Shown piece by piece: positions 15,981 through 24,261 of a stretch of 35,407 nt of DNA. The notes under the pieces are model-generated. The model did no database searches, had not been told where the DNA came from, and worked only from the letters and a program-made list of their open reading frames with translations. Each line of letters opens with the position of its first letter. Position 1 is the first letter of the stretch. The translations under genes and the position numbers were made by a program. This stretch comes from Myroides marinus (GTDB lineage: Bacteria; Bacteroidota; Bacteroidia; Flavobacteriales; Flavobacteriaceae). The stretch lies in assembly GCF_900109075.1 (NCBI RefSeq), contig NZ_FNYS01000031.1, positions 1 through 35,407 of the forward strand, given 5' to 3'.

Positions 15981-17432
15981 ATGAAGGCTACATTTCGCCA
16001 CAAACCAATAAATATATTACAAACTCTTATATATACTCTACTGTTATTATGGAGCGGTGTTTCTTGTGCCAATACAAGTGATAGTAACTTTGAAAAAGCT
16101 ACAAGTGAACTTATATTTTCTCCAATAAACAGCAATTTTAATACACAATACGCTCTAGACAATCAAGGTAACTCTTGGTTAAAAATAACAGTCCCTTCTC
16201 ACTTATTAGATAAACCGCTAATACTTCAGTTTCCTTCTACACATGTGGACGATTATTGTATTTACGTAAAACAAAAAGATAAGTGGGTTAGAATAATTAA
16301 AAACACAGATCTAAATGGTGGTTTAATAGTTCCACAATATCAAGAGAATCACTTTATCACGACTCATTCTATTATTTACTTAAAGTCAAAAAGACCTTAT
16401 GTTAATAATGGGGATTTTATACTCGTAGAACGAGGAGAATACAGAAGTGTTATTCTTTCTACAATGATTAAACTTGAGGTTTTCTACAGCCTATTTCTAA
16501 TATCAATTGCTTTAAATTTTGGGTTATACTTTATTTTTAAGGATAAAGTAACACTGATATATTGCCTATTTATCATATCAGTTATTGTTATTTGCTTACT
16601 AGAAGATGGTTTGTTCTACTTTTTAAGTGCAGGACAATACAATGAGATGCTAACCCTAGGGATATTAATACCTATTAGCTGCTTAATGTTCTCTCTTTTT
16701 GTCTATCTTTTTTCGGATATACAAAGACTTTCAAAAAAATTGAAATACTTATATCTCAGTATATTTATCTTATTTGTCATTCTAGGGATATCGCTATATT
16801 TAACTAACAACAGACAATATTTTATCCTTTTAATCAATAGCGCATTACTAACTGCTCTAATCTCTATTATTTTAACCTTAGTCTACTCTAAAAGAGATTT
16901 ATCTATCCGTATGGTTGCTTACTCATTCAGTATTGTTGCCTTGGCTGCTATAGGTTATTACTTTTCTATCTATCCAGGTAATCAATTGCTTTCGTTTATA
17001 GATATGGATAAAATTCGTATAATATTAAGTATTGCTTTTATAGTATCAGGTTATGCAATTTGGATTAAGGTAAAAAGACTAAAAGTAGATCATGAATCTC
17101 TTAAAACGGAGTTTGAATCTCTTAAAGCTAATCAAGCACAAACCATATACGAGGATTTAAAACGCAAAGAGAAAGCTCCAAGTTACTACACAGAAGAAAA
17201 TCCTATAAAAGAACAATCTCTTCAAGACGTGTTAAAAGAGAAGTATCAATGTACTGATCGTGAAATAGAAGTAATTATCTGTATTTGGGAAGGATTATCA
17301 AATCAGGAAATTGCAGAAAAGCTGTCAATATCACTAAGCACTACTAAACAGCATGTGAGCAATGCTTATATTAAAATGGAAGTCAAGAATAGAAGTCAAG
17401 CGATGATACTAAAGCATACTATTAACACATAA
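15981..17432 (+). CDS. Membrane-bound LuxR-type regulator with 7TM-DISM sensor
   Basis: This 483-residue protein has an N-terminal signal (VSCAN, about residue 30), a periplasmic beta-rich domain (about 30-155, with ITVPSHLLDKPLILQFP typical of a 7TMR-DISM jelly roll) and seven membrane helices (about 160-355). A short coiled coil follows (about 360-395), then a C-terminal LuxR HTH (about 418-478: CTDREIEVIICIWEGLSNQEIAEKLSIS then TTKQHVSNAYIKM). The complete HTH suggests that it binds DNA while anchored in the membrane, coupling an outside ligand to transcription in one protein. No receiver or kinase is fused. It is followed 183 bp later by a paralogue with the same start of promoter and the same architecture. 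Ligand and targets are unknown. Confidence 0.8.
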   Translation: MKATFRHKPINILQTLIYTLLLLWSGVSCANTSDSNFEKATSELIFSPINSNFNTQYALDNQGNSWLKITVPSHLLDKPLILQFPSTHVDDYCIYVKQKDKWVRIIKNTDLNGGLIVPQYQENHFITTHSIIYLKSKRPYVNNGDFILVERGEYRSVILSTMIKLEVFYSLFLISIALNFGLYFIFKDKVTLIYCLFIISVIVICLLEDGLFYFLSAGQYNEMLTLGILIPISCLMFSLFVYLFSDIQRLSKKLKYLYLSIFILFVILGISLYLTNNRQYFILLINSALLTALISIILTLVYSKRDLSIRMVAYSFSIVALAAIGYYFSIYPGNQLLSFIDMDKIRIILSIAFIVSGYAIWIKVKRLKVDHESLKTEFESLKANQAQTIYEDLKRKEKAPSYYTEENPIKEQSLQDVLKEKYQCTDREIEVIICIWEGLSNQEIAEKLSISLSTTKQHVSNAYIKMEVKNRSQAMILKHTINT

Positions 17433-17573
17433 TATGCTTTAGTAGGATGTACAAAATAGACATTTTACTCAAAAACAATATAAATATAACATTCTGTTGT
17501 TAGCTAATTTTTTTAAATAATTCAAGGTTAGAAACATGTTCTAAAATTTCATACTATAGAGCTTATTTTCTTC

Positions 17574-17603
17574 TTTTTATTTACTTTTACGCTATAATTC
17601 ACT
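17574..17603 (+). promoter_or_regulatory. Promoter element shared by the two 7TM-LuxR paralogues, copy 2
   Basis: It matches 15939-15968 at 26 of 30 bases and sits at the same distance from its ATG (12 bases). The surrounding intergenic sequence is not conserved, so the block itself is probably under selection. Confidence 0.5.
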
Positions 17604-17615
17604 TACTAACACAAA

Positions 17616-18959
17616 ATGAAGGCAATATTTAGCCATAAAATACTTAGTAGACTCATTATTTTGATGATTCTACTAAGCACAACTTGTTATAGTCAAACGT
17701 CAAATGCTGATTTTACCAAAACCATAGCTAGTTTGAATTTTGTTCCACTAAATGAACACACTCAAACACAATATGCAAAAGATTCTATCGGAGATACTTG
17801 GTTAAAAATAACTGTTCCTAATAACTTATTAAACAAACCACTTATATTACAGTTTCCTACAATTCATGTGAGTAATTATAATATTTATGCAAAACAAGAA
17901 GGTCTATGGCAGAAAGTAAGTGTAAATACTGATCTAGAAGGAGGAAAGATAAGTCCTCAATATCAAGAGAATCACTTTATCACTGATCATGAGATAATAT
18001 ATTTTAAATCAAAATCTTCATATGTTCATTATGGCGACTTTATACTTGTGGAGCGTGGAGAACATAGAAGTATTATGCTCAATAATATGATCAAAATAGA
18101 GGTGTTTTATTGTTTATTTTTACTTTCTATAGTTTTAATTGGTGCCCTATATTCCCTATTTAAAGAAAAAGTAATCTTGATTTACTGCATATATATCATA
18201 TCTGTATTTCTTATATACTTAATTGAAGATGGGATACTCTATTTCTTAAGTAACAAGCAGTGTAATGAATTACTTATGCTAGCAATACTTATGCCTATTA
18301 GCTGTCTACTTTTCTCCTTATTTATATACTACTTTTTAGATATACAAAAACTATCTAAAAAGCTGAAATACTTTTATTCCTTTCAAGTGTTATTATATAT
18401 TGTATTAGGTACTTTGCTTTATCTCACAAATAATTCACTGTATTTCATCATAATAGTAAATAGTACGTTAGCGTCTACTTTAATCACTTTAGCGCTTGCA
18501 TTAAAATATTACAATAGAGATAAATCTGTTCGTTTTATTGTCTATTCATTTAGTGTAATAGCACTAACTTCAATGACATATTATCTATCTATATTCCCAG
18601 GTCATTATTACCTTTCATTTGTTGATAAAGATAAGATTCGGATAATTTATAGTATAGCATTTACTGTGGCAAGTTACACCCTATGGATTAAAGCTAAAAA
18701 ACTAAAAGCTGATCATGATGCTCTTAAAACAGAGTTTGAAGCCCTTAAAGCCAATAAAGCACAAAAAATAAAAGAGGATTTAAAACAACAAGAGAGCACT
18801 CCTGTTTACCAAATAGCAGATAAATTATCAATCACGCTAAGTACCACCAAACAACATGTGAGCAATGCGTATATCAAACTAGATGTAAAAAGTAGATGCC
18901 AGGCTATGATTATCAAAAATGAGATCATTCAACAGAGCTCTTCTACTTACAATAAATAA
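17616..18959 (+). CDS. 7TM-DISM paralogue with truncated LuxR HTH
   Basis: This 447-residue protein is collinear with the upstream 483-residue paralogue: signal, DISM-type periplasmic domain, seven helices and the coiled coil KLKADHDALKTEFEALKANK. After PVY (near 18809) it jumps straight to QIADKLSITLSTTKQHVSN. The 40 residues that in the paralogue carry the linker and the first helix and turn of the HTH (through CTDREIEVIICIWEGLSN) are absent, and the reading frame is kept. The recognition helix region is intact. A LuxR HTH needs the missing helices for its fold, so normal DNA binding is doubtful. It might act by heterodimerising with the paralogue or be a decaying copy. Apart from this deletion no stops or frameshifts are seen. 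Confidence 0.8.
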   Translation: MKAIFSHKILSRLIILMILLSTTCYSQTSNADFTKTIASLNFVPLNEHTQTQYAKDSIGDTWLKITVPNNLLNKPLILQFPTIHVSNYNIYAKQEGLWQKVSVNTDLEGGKISPQYQENHFITDHEIIYFKSKSSYVHYGDFILVERGEHRSIMLNNMIKIEVFYCLFLLSIVLIGALYSLFKEKVILIYCIYIISVFLIYLIEDGILYFLSNKQCNELLMLAILMPISCLLFSLFIYYFLDIQKLSKKLKYFYSFQVLLYIVLGTLLYLTNNSLYFIIIVNSTLASTLITLALALKYYNRDKSVRFIVYSFSVIALTSMTYYLSIFPGHYYLSFVDKDKIRIIYSIAFTVASYTLWIKAKKLKADHDALKTEFEALKANKAQKIKEDLKQQESTPVYQIADKLSITLSTTKQHVSNAYIKLDVKSRCQAMIIKNEIIQQSSSTYNK

Positions 18960-18989
18960 AAAAAGAGCTACAGAAAGTAGCTCTTTTTT
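18959..18989. terminator. Bidirectional terminator between convergent genes
   Basis: AAGAGCTAC-agaaa-GTAGCTCTT sits between A and T runs, immediately after the stop of the plus-strand gene and 5 bp from the end of the minus-strand gene. Confidence 0.85.
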
Positions 18990-18993
18990 GTAC

Positions 18994-19872
18994 CTATTCT
19001 ATTCTTAAGAAGTTTCCTTCTTTATCAAAAAGTAATTCTACTTCCTGATTTCCTTTTACTAATTCTATTTGGAATGTATCTCTTTCTTTCTCAATACTTA
19101 CTATTTTATAAGTAGAGTAATGAGTTTTTACATATGTCATAGCGTTAACTGGCACTACCGTTTCTGGCATAATAGCTGTGTGTTTCACTTCTATTTCTAT
19201 CCAATTACCTACTTTATCAAACTCTACTTTTACTCCATTAGATAAATATACTTTATACTCATCTCCTTCTCTATCAAGTTCTTTTTTAACTAATACTACC
19301 TCTGCACCTGCAAAAGTATCTTTTAAGAACTTTTGAGCTGTTGCAGGTAATTCAGAAGCTACGATTAACACTTCATCTCTATCCATATCTAAATCAAGTC
19401 CTACAAACTCTTGTTTAATATTGAATATTAATTCTAATCCATTGCTTAATGTTACTTCATATCCTCTCTTCATATCTCTATCAAGCTCTAGAATAGACAT
19501 TCCAGGATAGTTCTTATTCACGTAATCTAAAATTGTAGGCACTTCTTGCTTTAGAAACTCAGTAGGAATAGCACTATCATCAGACATCTCTACTTCTGTC
19601 CAATTACCAGCTTTATCAAAGTCTATCTCTACTTTATTATCAAGACTAGTAGTATATTCTGTACCATAATAGTTAGGAGTCGTTACTTTAGCTGTATGTC
19701 TAAACGACGCATTAGGGAATACTGATCTAAGAAACGTTTTAGAGTTAGTTGGTAGTTGATCTTCACTTATTTGTTCTACATTACTTCCCTTTCCATTATC
19801 ATCACTACTACATGCTGTAAATCCAACTATAGCCATTAACAATGCTGCTAATACAATCTTACTGTTTTTCAT
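18994..19872 (-). CDS. PepSY-like (BLIP-like) surface lipoprotein with four repeats
   Basis: The 292-residue lipoprotein has lipobox FTAC (Cys21) followed by SSDDNGKG, an acidic surface-export type signal. The body has four copies of a beta unit ending in lines such as VEIDFDKAGNWTEVE, LELIFNIKQEFVGLD, VKVEFDKVGNWIEIE and VELLFDKEGNFLRIE. This is the putative PepSY-like/beta-lactamase-inhibitor-like family (PF11396, formerly DUF2874) common in Bacteroidota. It is the second gene of a two-gene unit downstream of a two-component system, which probably controls it. A binding or inhibitory role at the cell surface is plausible, but the ligand is not known. Confidence 0.75.
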   Translation of the reverse strand: MKNSKIVLAALLMAIVGFTACSSDDNGKGSNVEQISEDQLPTNSKTFLRSVFPNASFRHTAKVTTPNYYGTEYTTSLDNKVEIDFDKAGNWTEVEMSDDSAIPTEFLKQEVPTILDYVNKNYPGMSILELDRDMKRGYEVTLSNGLELIFNIKQEFVGLDLDMDRDEVLIVASELPATAQKFLKDTFAGAEVVLVKKELDREGDEYKVYLSNGVKVEFDKVGNWIEIEVKHTAIMPETVVPVNAMTYVKTHYSTYKIVSIEKERDTFQIELVKGNQEVELLFDKEGNFLRIE

Positions 19873-19894
19873 TTTCTTTTCCTTTTTAATTTAT

Positions 19895-20344
19895 TTATTT
19901 ATCAATTTTTTTAAACTTTCCGTCTTTAGAGAATTCTAGTTCTAACCCATTACTAAGTTTTACCTCATACCTTCTTGCTTCTTTCTCTATTTTAGTTATA
20001 GTTGTCTCTTTGTAGTTAGTTGTTACATAAGTAACTATTGGTTTTAAAATAAAACTAGTAGGTATAGCTGATTTGTTACCATCTACTTCATCCCATTCTC
20101 CTGATTTGTCAAATTCTACCTCTACATTATCTACAAACTTGACTTTATAAGATGTAGATAAGAAATCCTTATCCTTCTCTATTAAACTAACTTCTTTACC
20201 CTTAAAGTGAGTATCAATAAATGTAGAAGCCTTTTTAGGTAGTTCTGTTTTAGTGATGACTACATCTTGTGCCATAGCTGATTGACTATTCATTAATGTT
20301 CCTGACATTAATACACTTACTAATAACAATTTTACATTTTTCAT
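19895..20344 (-). CDS. Secreted PepSY-like protein with two repeats
   Basis: This 149-residue protein has a cleavable signal peptide (to SAMAQD, about residue 26) and two PepSY-like repeat units, ending VEVEFDKSGEWDEVD and LELEFSKDGKFKKIDK. It is the same family as the lipoprotein downstream, 22 bp away, and shares the spaced SAIPT motif with it. The frame is open to 20422, but a TAAGTTTG -7 box at 20372-20379 places the transcript start downstream of any earlier codon, so the ATG at 20344 is used. Likely periplasmic. Regulation by the neighbouring OmpR-type system is inferred from gene order. Confidence 0.78.
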   Translation of the reverse strand: MKNVKLLLVSVLMSGTLMNSQSAMAQDVVITKTELPKKASTFIDTHFKGKEVSLIEKDKDFLSTSYKVKFVDNVEVEFDKSGEWDEVDGNKSAIPTSFILKPIVTYVTTNYKETTITKIEKEARRYEVKLSNGLELEFSKDGKFKKIDK

Positions 20345-20371
20345 AGCATTACTATTTATGGTTTTACATGA

Positions 20372-20379
20372 CAAACTTA
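20372..20379 (-). promoter_or_regulatory. -7 box of the PepSY-like operon
   Basis: TAAGTTTG on the minus strand matches the consensus and lies between the upstream terminator and the ATG. No good -33 TTG is seen, as expected for an activator-dependent promoter. Confidence 0.55.
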
Positions 20380-20407
20380 TAACTAGAATCTGGAAAGAAT
20401 TGGGAAT

Positions 20408-20452
20408 AAAAAAAGCTACCACATTTTATCATAAAAATGTGGTAGCTTTTTT
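20408..20452. terminator. Strong terminator after the histidine kinase gene
   Basis: AGCTACCACATTTT pairs with AAAATGTGGTAGCT, with A and T runs on either side. It separates the two-component operon from the PepSY-like operon, although all four genes run in the same direction. Confidence 0.88.
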
Positions 20453-20456
20453 ATAG

Positions 20457-21752
20457 TTAGTTAAACTTATACCCTGTCCGATAAATAGTAAAACAATGTT
20501 TCATATTATCATAATGATACTTAATAGAGATATTGTCTGTAACCTTAATAATAGTCTTAACTAGTGCTAAGCCAAGTCCTGTGGATTGTTCGTTAGTACT
20601 ACTTCTAAAAAAGCGGTTATAGATTAGGTTCTCGTCTAAAGGTGTATTAAATGCACTCGTATTAGAAATAGTAAAATAATCTTTCGTTATCTCGACTTCT
20701 ATTTCTCCACTAGGTACATTGTGAATTAATGCATTCTTTAGCAAATTCTGCACTAATGTAATGGATAACCCTTTATCCATATTTACAACAAAAGGTATAT
20801 CATCCTGCTTGATATTTATACTAACCGATTTATAACTAAATAAATCTTCAAAATCTTCTACTATTTCACCAATAACTTGATTGAAATTGACATCTTGAAA
20901 ATTGACAAATTGTTTATTTTCTATTTTTGTCAACATTAGAAGAGATTTATTTAATCTAATAAGCCTTCTTAAACTCTGATGAATAGATTGAATTTGAAGC
21001 ATCTGATTCTCATTCAGTTCATCATCTTCTACTAGAAGCTCTAATTTATTACTGATTATAGCTAATGGAGTTTGAGATTCATGCGCTGCATTAGAAACAA
21101 AGGTCTTCTGTTGCTCAAAAGTATCTTCGATAGTAGTAATCATCTTATTAACTTCTTTCTGCAAATCAGTAAACTCCTGAATAGGCGTAACAGTTTCATC
21201 AGTCACTACTTTCTTTCCTATTGTATAATACTTAATATTATTAAGTAGTTTATAAAAAGACCTCCACACCTTTCTCAATACAAAATAGTTAATCAAAAAG
21301 ATACTAATCACTAACATAAAGTATAATACCAAAACAGATATTCCGAAGTCAGCTAGTAAATCATCTGCCTCTATAGTAGAGGTTCGGATCTCTAACTGAA
21401 AGTTATCTCCATTCTTATCTTCAAAAGTAGTGCGAAGAGTCCTTACAGGCTCCTCACTGTCATCAAAGTCCATATACAACATCTCTGTACTAAACTCATT
21501 CTTTCGAGGATATTCTCCAGGTGGTAATGGACTAATAGAAAATCCGCTAGTACCAAAATATTGGTGATGTATAAAGGCAGGATTTTCATAAGCCTTCTTT
21601 ATAATCTCACTCTTCGTATTCTTAAGTCCATCATCTATATTATCATAGATCTCTTCTGTCATAAATGCGTAGAAAATAATTACCCACACAGTCAAAACAA
21701 CTATAATACCTATAGATAAATACTTTAATGTATAATTGTGTAGTTTCATCAC
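20457..21752 (-). CDS. Sensor histidine kinase, OmpR-partner type
   Basis: This 431-residue protein has two membrane helices (about 11-31 and 137-160) around a ~105-residue periplasmic sensor domain. The dimerisation domain has the phospho-accepting H224 in NAAHESQTPL, and the ATPase domain has the N-box at LLKNALIHN (N340) and the glycine box TGLGLAL (391-397). The D-x-G-x-G box is replaced by ISNTSAFNTPL, as in many kinases of this phylum. It starts one base after the response regulator stop, so the two are co-transcribed and probably translationally coupled. The likely output is the two PepSY-like proteins immediately downstream. The signal is unknown. Confidence 0.88.
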   Translation of the reverse strand: MMKLHNYTLKYLSIGIIVVLTVWVIIFYAFMTEEIYDNIDDGLKNTKSEIIKKAYENPAFIHHQYFGTSGFSISPLPPGEYPRKNEFSTEMLYMDFDDSEEPVRTLRTTFEDKNGDNFQLEIRTSTIEADDLLADFGISVLVLYFMLVISIFLINYFVLRKVWRSFYKLLNNIKYYTIGKKVVTDETVTPIQEFTDLQKEVNKMITTIEDTFEQQKTFVSNAAHESQTPLAIISNKLELLVEDDELNENQMLQIQSIHQSLRRLIRLNKSLLMLTKIENKQFVNFQDVNFNQVIGEIVEDFEDLFSYKSVSINIKQDDIPFVVNMDKGLSITLVQNLLKNALIHNVPSGEIEVEITKDYFTISNTSAFNTPLDENLIYNRFFRSSTNEQSTGLGLALVKTIIKVTDNISIKYHYDNMKHCFTIYRTGYKFN

Positions 21753-22430
21753 TTACTCATTCGTTAATTTGTACCCCATTCCATATACTGACTGTATATT
21801 GACATCTGCCTGATGATTCTTTAGCTTTTTACGAAGGTTTTTTACTTGCGAATACACAAAGTCATAACTATCTGCTTCGTCCATATTATCGCCCCATATT
21901 TGCTCTGCAATAGAAGATTTAGTCACTAAACGATTAGCATTAACAACAAAGTAATACAAGAGTTCAAATTCTTTATTATTTAAGACCATCGCATGAGAAT
22001 CTACTAATACAGAACGCTCATCAACAAAAATCTCTATATTATTCCACTTTAAACTCTGAAAACCTTGTTGGTTCTTACGTCTTAAGACAGACTTTATACG
22101 AGCCAAAAGTTCAGAGAGATGAAAAGGTTTAATCAAGTAATCATCAGCTCCTAACTCTAACCCTAGCACTTTATCATCTATAGAATCTTTAGCTGAAATA
22201 ATAATAACTGAATCCTCCTTATTCATACTTTTTAATTCGCGTAGTAAGTCTATTCCACTACCATCAGGAAGCATAATATCTAATAAAATGCAATCGTAAT
22301 CATATCCTGCTAGTTTATTTATACCTTCTTTAAAAGTACTAGCTTGTTCTACGATATAACATTCCTTTTCTAGTGATTGGGTAATAACCTCACGCAACTC
22401 TTTTTCATCTTCTATAACTAATACTTTCAT
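21753..22430 (-). CDS. OmpR/PhoB-family response regulator
   Basis: This 225-residue protein has a receiver domain with acidic pocket EDE (7-9), phosphoacceptor D51 in CILLDIMLPDG, switch S79 and K101 in DYLIKPFH. The C-terminal winged helix (about 130-225) shows the OmpR pattern LNNKEFELLYYFVVNANRLVTKSSI and VYGMGYKL. It is the first gene of the operon with the adjacent kinase. The divergent gene upstream encodes a GNAT. Two TCATGA hexamers one helical turn apart lie in its promoter region and might be an autoregulatory site. Confidence 0.9.
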   Translation of the reverse strand: MKVLVIEDEKELREVITQSLEKECYIVEQASTFKEGINKLAGYDYDCILLDIMLPDGSGIDLLRELKSMNKEDSVIIISAKDSIDDKVLGLELGADDYLIKPFHLSELLARIKSVLRRKNQQGFQSLKWNNIEIFVDERSVLVDSHAMVLNNKEFELLYYFVVNANRLVTKSSIAEQIWGDNMDEADSYDFVYSQVKNLRKKLKNHQADVNIQSVYGMGYKLTNE

Positions 22431-22512
22431 ATCTGCTTTTAAATATTATTACAACTTTAAATATACGAGTAATTCAATAAACAGAGACTATCCCTATTTA
22501 TCTTTATAGCTA

Positions 22513-22528
22513 TCATGAATTGTCATGA
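22513..22528. promoter_or_regulatory. Two TCATGA hexamers one helical turn apart
   Basis: TCATGA occurs at 22513-22518 and 22523-22528, exactly 10 bp apart, in the divergent region between the response regulator and the GNAT gene. OmpR-family regulators bind hexamer-like repeats at 10-11 bp phasing. A related TGTCATG occurs beside the -7 box of the PepSY-like operon. Confidence 0.35.
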
Positions 22529-22606
22529 CTAGATTAGAATAATAAATTCGATTATGTTTAAATATTTTTCTACTTTTAGTAATACTAACCCAAAACTAAG
22601 TTACTG

Positions 22607-23095
22607 ATGTTTACTACTGAACGCCTACATATAGAACTTCTATCATTTAAAGACAATTCATTTATCTTAGAACTAGTAAATACGCCTGGCTGGCTAGAGT
22701 TTATAGGAAATAGGAATGTATATACCAGCTTAGATGCACAAGAATACATACAGAAGATATTAGATAACAAAGATTATACTTATTGGGTCGTTAAACGCAA
22801 TGAAGATAATGTCTCTATTGGCCTTATCTCATTAATTAAACGTGATTACCTAGAATATCACGATATTGGCTTTGCATTTTTACCTAGTTACACTAACTTA
22901 GGTTATGCTTATGAAGCTACTAACGAAGTCATTAATAATATATCTCAAGATAAGATCTATAAGATATTACTAGCCACTACACTTCCTAGTAATAATAGCT
23001 CTATAAAATTACTAAGTAGATTAGGTTTCATCTTTGATAAGACTATTGAGGTAGATGACGAAAATCTGAATTTATACATTAGAAAACTAGATTAA
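22607..23095 (+). CDS. GNAT acetyltransferase, RimJ/RimL-like
   Basis: This 162-residue protein begins FTTERLHIELLSF, the usual RimJ/RimL start. DIGFAFLPSYTNLGYAYEAT gives the acetyl-CoA region, and LLATTLPSNNSSIKLLSRLGF gives the C-terminal helix that contacts the cofactor. Such enzymes acetylate protein N-termini, antibiotics or small amines. Nothing in the neighbourhood fixes the substrate. It is divergent from the OmpR-type operon and has no evident intrinsic terminator of its own. Confidence 0.8.
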   Translation: MFTTERLHIELLSFKDNSFILELVNTPGWLEFIGNRNVYTSLDAQEYIQKILDNKDYTYWVVKRNEDNVSIGLISLIKRDYLEYHDIGFAFLPSYTNLGYAYEATNEVINNISQDKIYKILLATTLPSNNSSIKLLSRLGFIFDKTIEVDDENLNLYIRKLD

Positions 23096-23130
23096 AAGTA
23101 TAACATAATCTAGTGCATCCTTATCTATAA

Positions 23131-23284
23131 CAAAAAATCCCTTTCCATAATCTTCAACGCAAAAGAACATTTCGTTTATAGACTTTTTATTTAATACAAT
23201 ACTTAGTCAAAAGCAAACGCGTTTAATATCAGGAAAGGGAATAAATCGCATGAAGTACTAAGTCCCCACAATTCCTTCATACGG
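23131..23284 (-). ncRNA. Candidate small RNA with long bulged hairpin, 6S-like shape
   Basis: Within a 508-bp gap without ORFs, the minus strand carries a consensus -7 box (TAATTTTGC, 23288-23296). Downstream there is hairpin ATGAAG/CTTCAT (23275-23280 with 23250-23255), then CCCTTTCC (23232-23239) pairing with GGAAAGGG (23139-23146) immediately before TTTTTTG (23131-23137), an intrinsic terminator. Between these arms further nested pairs can be drawn: ACGC/GCGT, CGTTT/AAACG and GACT/AGTC, giving one long interrupted stem with a wide loop. A long bulged hairpin of about 150 nt with its own promoter and terminator recalls 6S RNA. The 6S-Flavo family is known from flavobacteria, but I cannot confirm membership. 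Confidence 0.55.
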
Positions 23285-23287
23285 GAG

Positions 23288-23296
23288 GCAAAATTA
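23288..23296 (-). promoter_or_regulatory. -7 box of the second candidate small RNA
   Basis: TAATTTTGC on the minus strand is a full match to TAnnTTTGC. The -33 region lacks a clear TTG. The expected start is near 23284. Confidence 0.5.
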
Positions 23297-23553
23297 TATA
23301 TTTTTAAAGAAGTTTCTAATACGATAACAAATAATTATTAACTACTTCATCAACATTTCTATTTAACTCACTTTATCACAGTTTTTAACAGAATTAAGCA
23401 CCTTATTTCCCCTATTAAATGTTTTTTTATTAAAATTAAAAATCACAAATAGTGTATTTAATAAAAAACAAGTTCATGATATTCTATTTTTAATCTTATA
23501 AAAAACTCAATTATTCTAAATATTAAGCAATAAATATCTTATAAATCAAAAAA

Positions 23554-23580
23554 AGGCCTAAGAACAATGTTCTTAGGCCT
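23554..23580. terminator. Terminator after the META-domain gene
   Basis: AGGCCTAAGAACA pairs with TGTTCTTAGGCCT. A run of As at 23548-23554 becomes a T-run on the minus strand. Confidence 0.85.
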
Positions 23581-23603
23581 CTTAAAATATTATTAGTATT
23601 AGA

Positions 23604-24065
23604 TTACTTTCTAGTAAATGTTAATACGATGATATCTCCAGAACGCAATACTAACTTCTCATCTACTATATCATAATTAGTAGTAGACTTAAGCGCATCC
23701 ATAAACTCTCTATCTGCTACCCCATCACAGAACATCATAGTAGAAGCCATTTTATCTCCTAACTTAATTACATTACCTACCTTTACTTCAAAAGAACCAT
23801 GAATATTATTACATCCATCATTTCCAAAAACTTTGTTCCCTTTTACCTCAAAATTTAAAGTAGGAGTTTTCATTGAAAACAATGCTTTAAAATCTTTACC
23901 TGCTGTACTAGGTGTAGTAATAGAGCTTAATACCCACTCTCCATCTAATTGTTTTCTCATATCTACTTTTTTCTCCACTGGAGTTTCAGTAATCTCTCCT
24001 GCTGTTTTACAACTAACAACTGACAATGCAAGAACACTTGCAAAAACTAATAACGTCTTTTTCAT
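23604..24065 (-). CDS. META-domain (HslJ-like) lipoprotein
   Basis: This 153-residue lipoprotein has lipobox VVSC (Cys19). A META domain covers about residues 40-150: LDGEWVLSSI, then NKVFGNDGCNNIHGSFEV, then MASTMMFCDGVADREFMDAL, the classic order and motifs. The two cysteines of GCNN and FCDG are conserved in the family. HslJ-type proteins are envelope proteins linked to heat or novobiocin resistance in E. coli, but the molecular function is unsettled. The gene is alone, with its own terminator. Confidence 0.85.
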   Translation of the reverse strand: MKKTLLVFASVLALSVVSCKTAGEITETPVEKKVDMRKQLDGEWVLSSITTPSTAGKDFKALFSMKTPTLNFEVKGNKVFGNDGCNNIHGSFEVKVGNVIKLGDKMASTMMFCDGVADREFMDALKSTTNYDIVDEKLVLRSGDIIVLTFTRK

Positions 24066-24204
24066 TCTACTTAATTTTAAATTTATTCTTTGTTAGTAAG
24101 GCGTTTTTACAAAAGTAGTACTTCACAACTTATTCTCTAATAAAGAATTCTTAAAACTTGAGATTTTTTATCATTATTTAATAGATTACGCTATTATTAC
24201 AAAT

Positions 24205-24239
24205 AAAAAAGGAACTATACTTCAGTACAGTTCCTTTTT
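24205..24239. terminator. Terminator after the ABC-F gene
   Basis: GGAACTaTAC and GTAcAGTTCC form the stem, with A and T runs on both sides. Confidence 0.85.
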
Positions 24240-24261
24240 CTGTTATATCAATCAGAATCTA

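Noticed and set aside
15929..16162. 77-codon minus-strand ORF over the start of the first 7TM-LuxR gene
   Set aside because: It lies opposite a strongly supported gene and its promoter block; a shadow frame.
8389..20375. TTTGTCATGTAAA shared between the EamA promoter and the PepSY-like promoter
   Set aside because: Part of the match is the -7 TTTG itself; the remaining bases are too few to separate from chance in AT-rich DNA.
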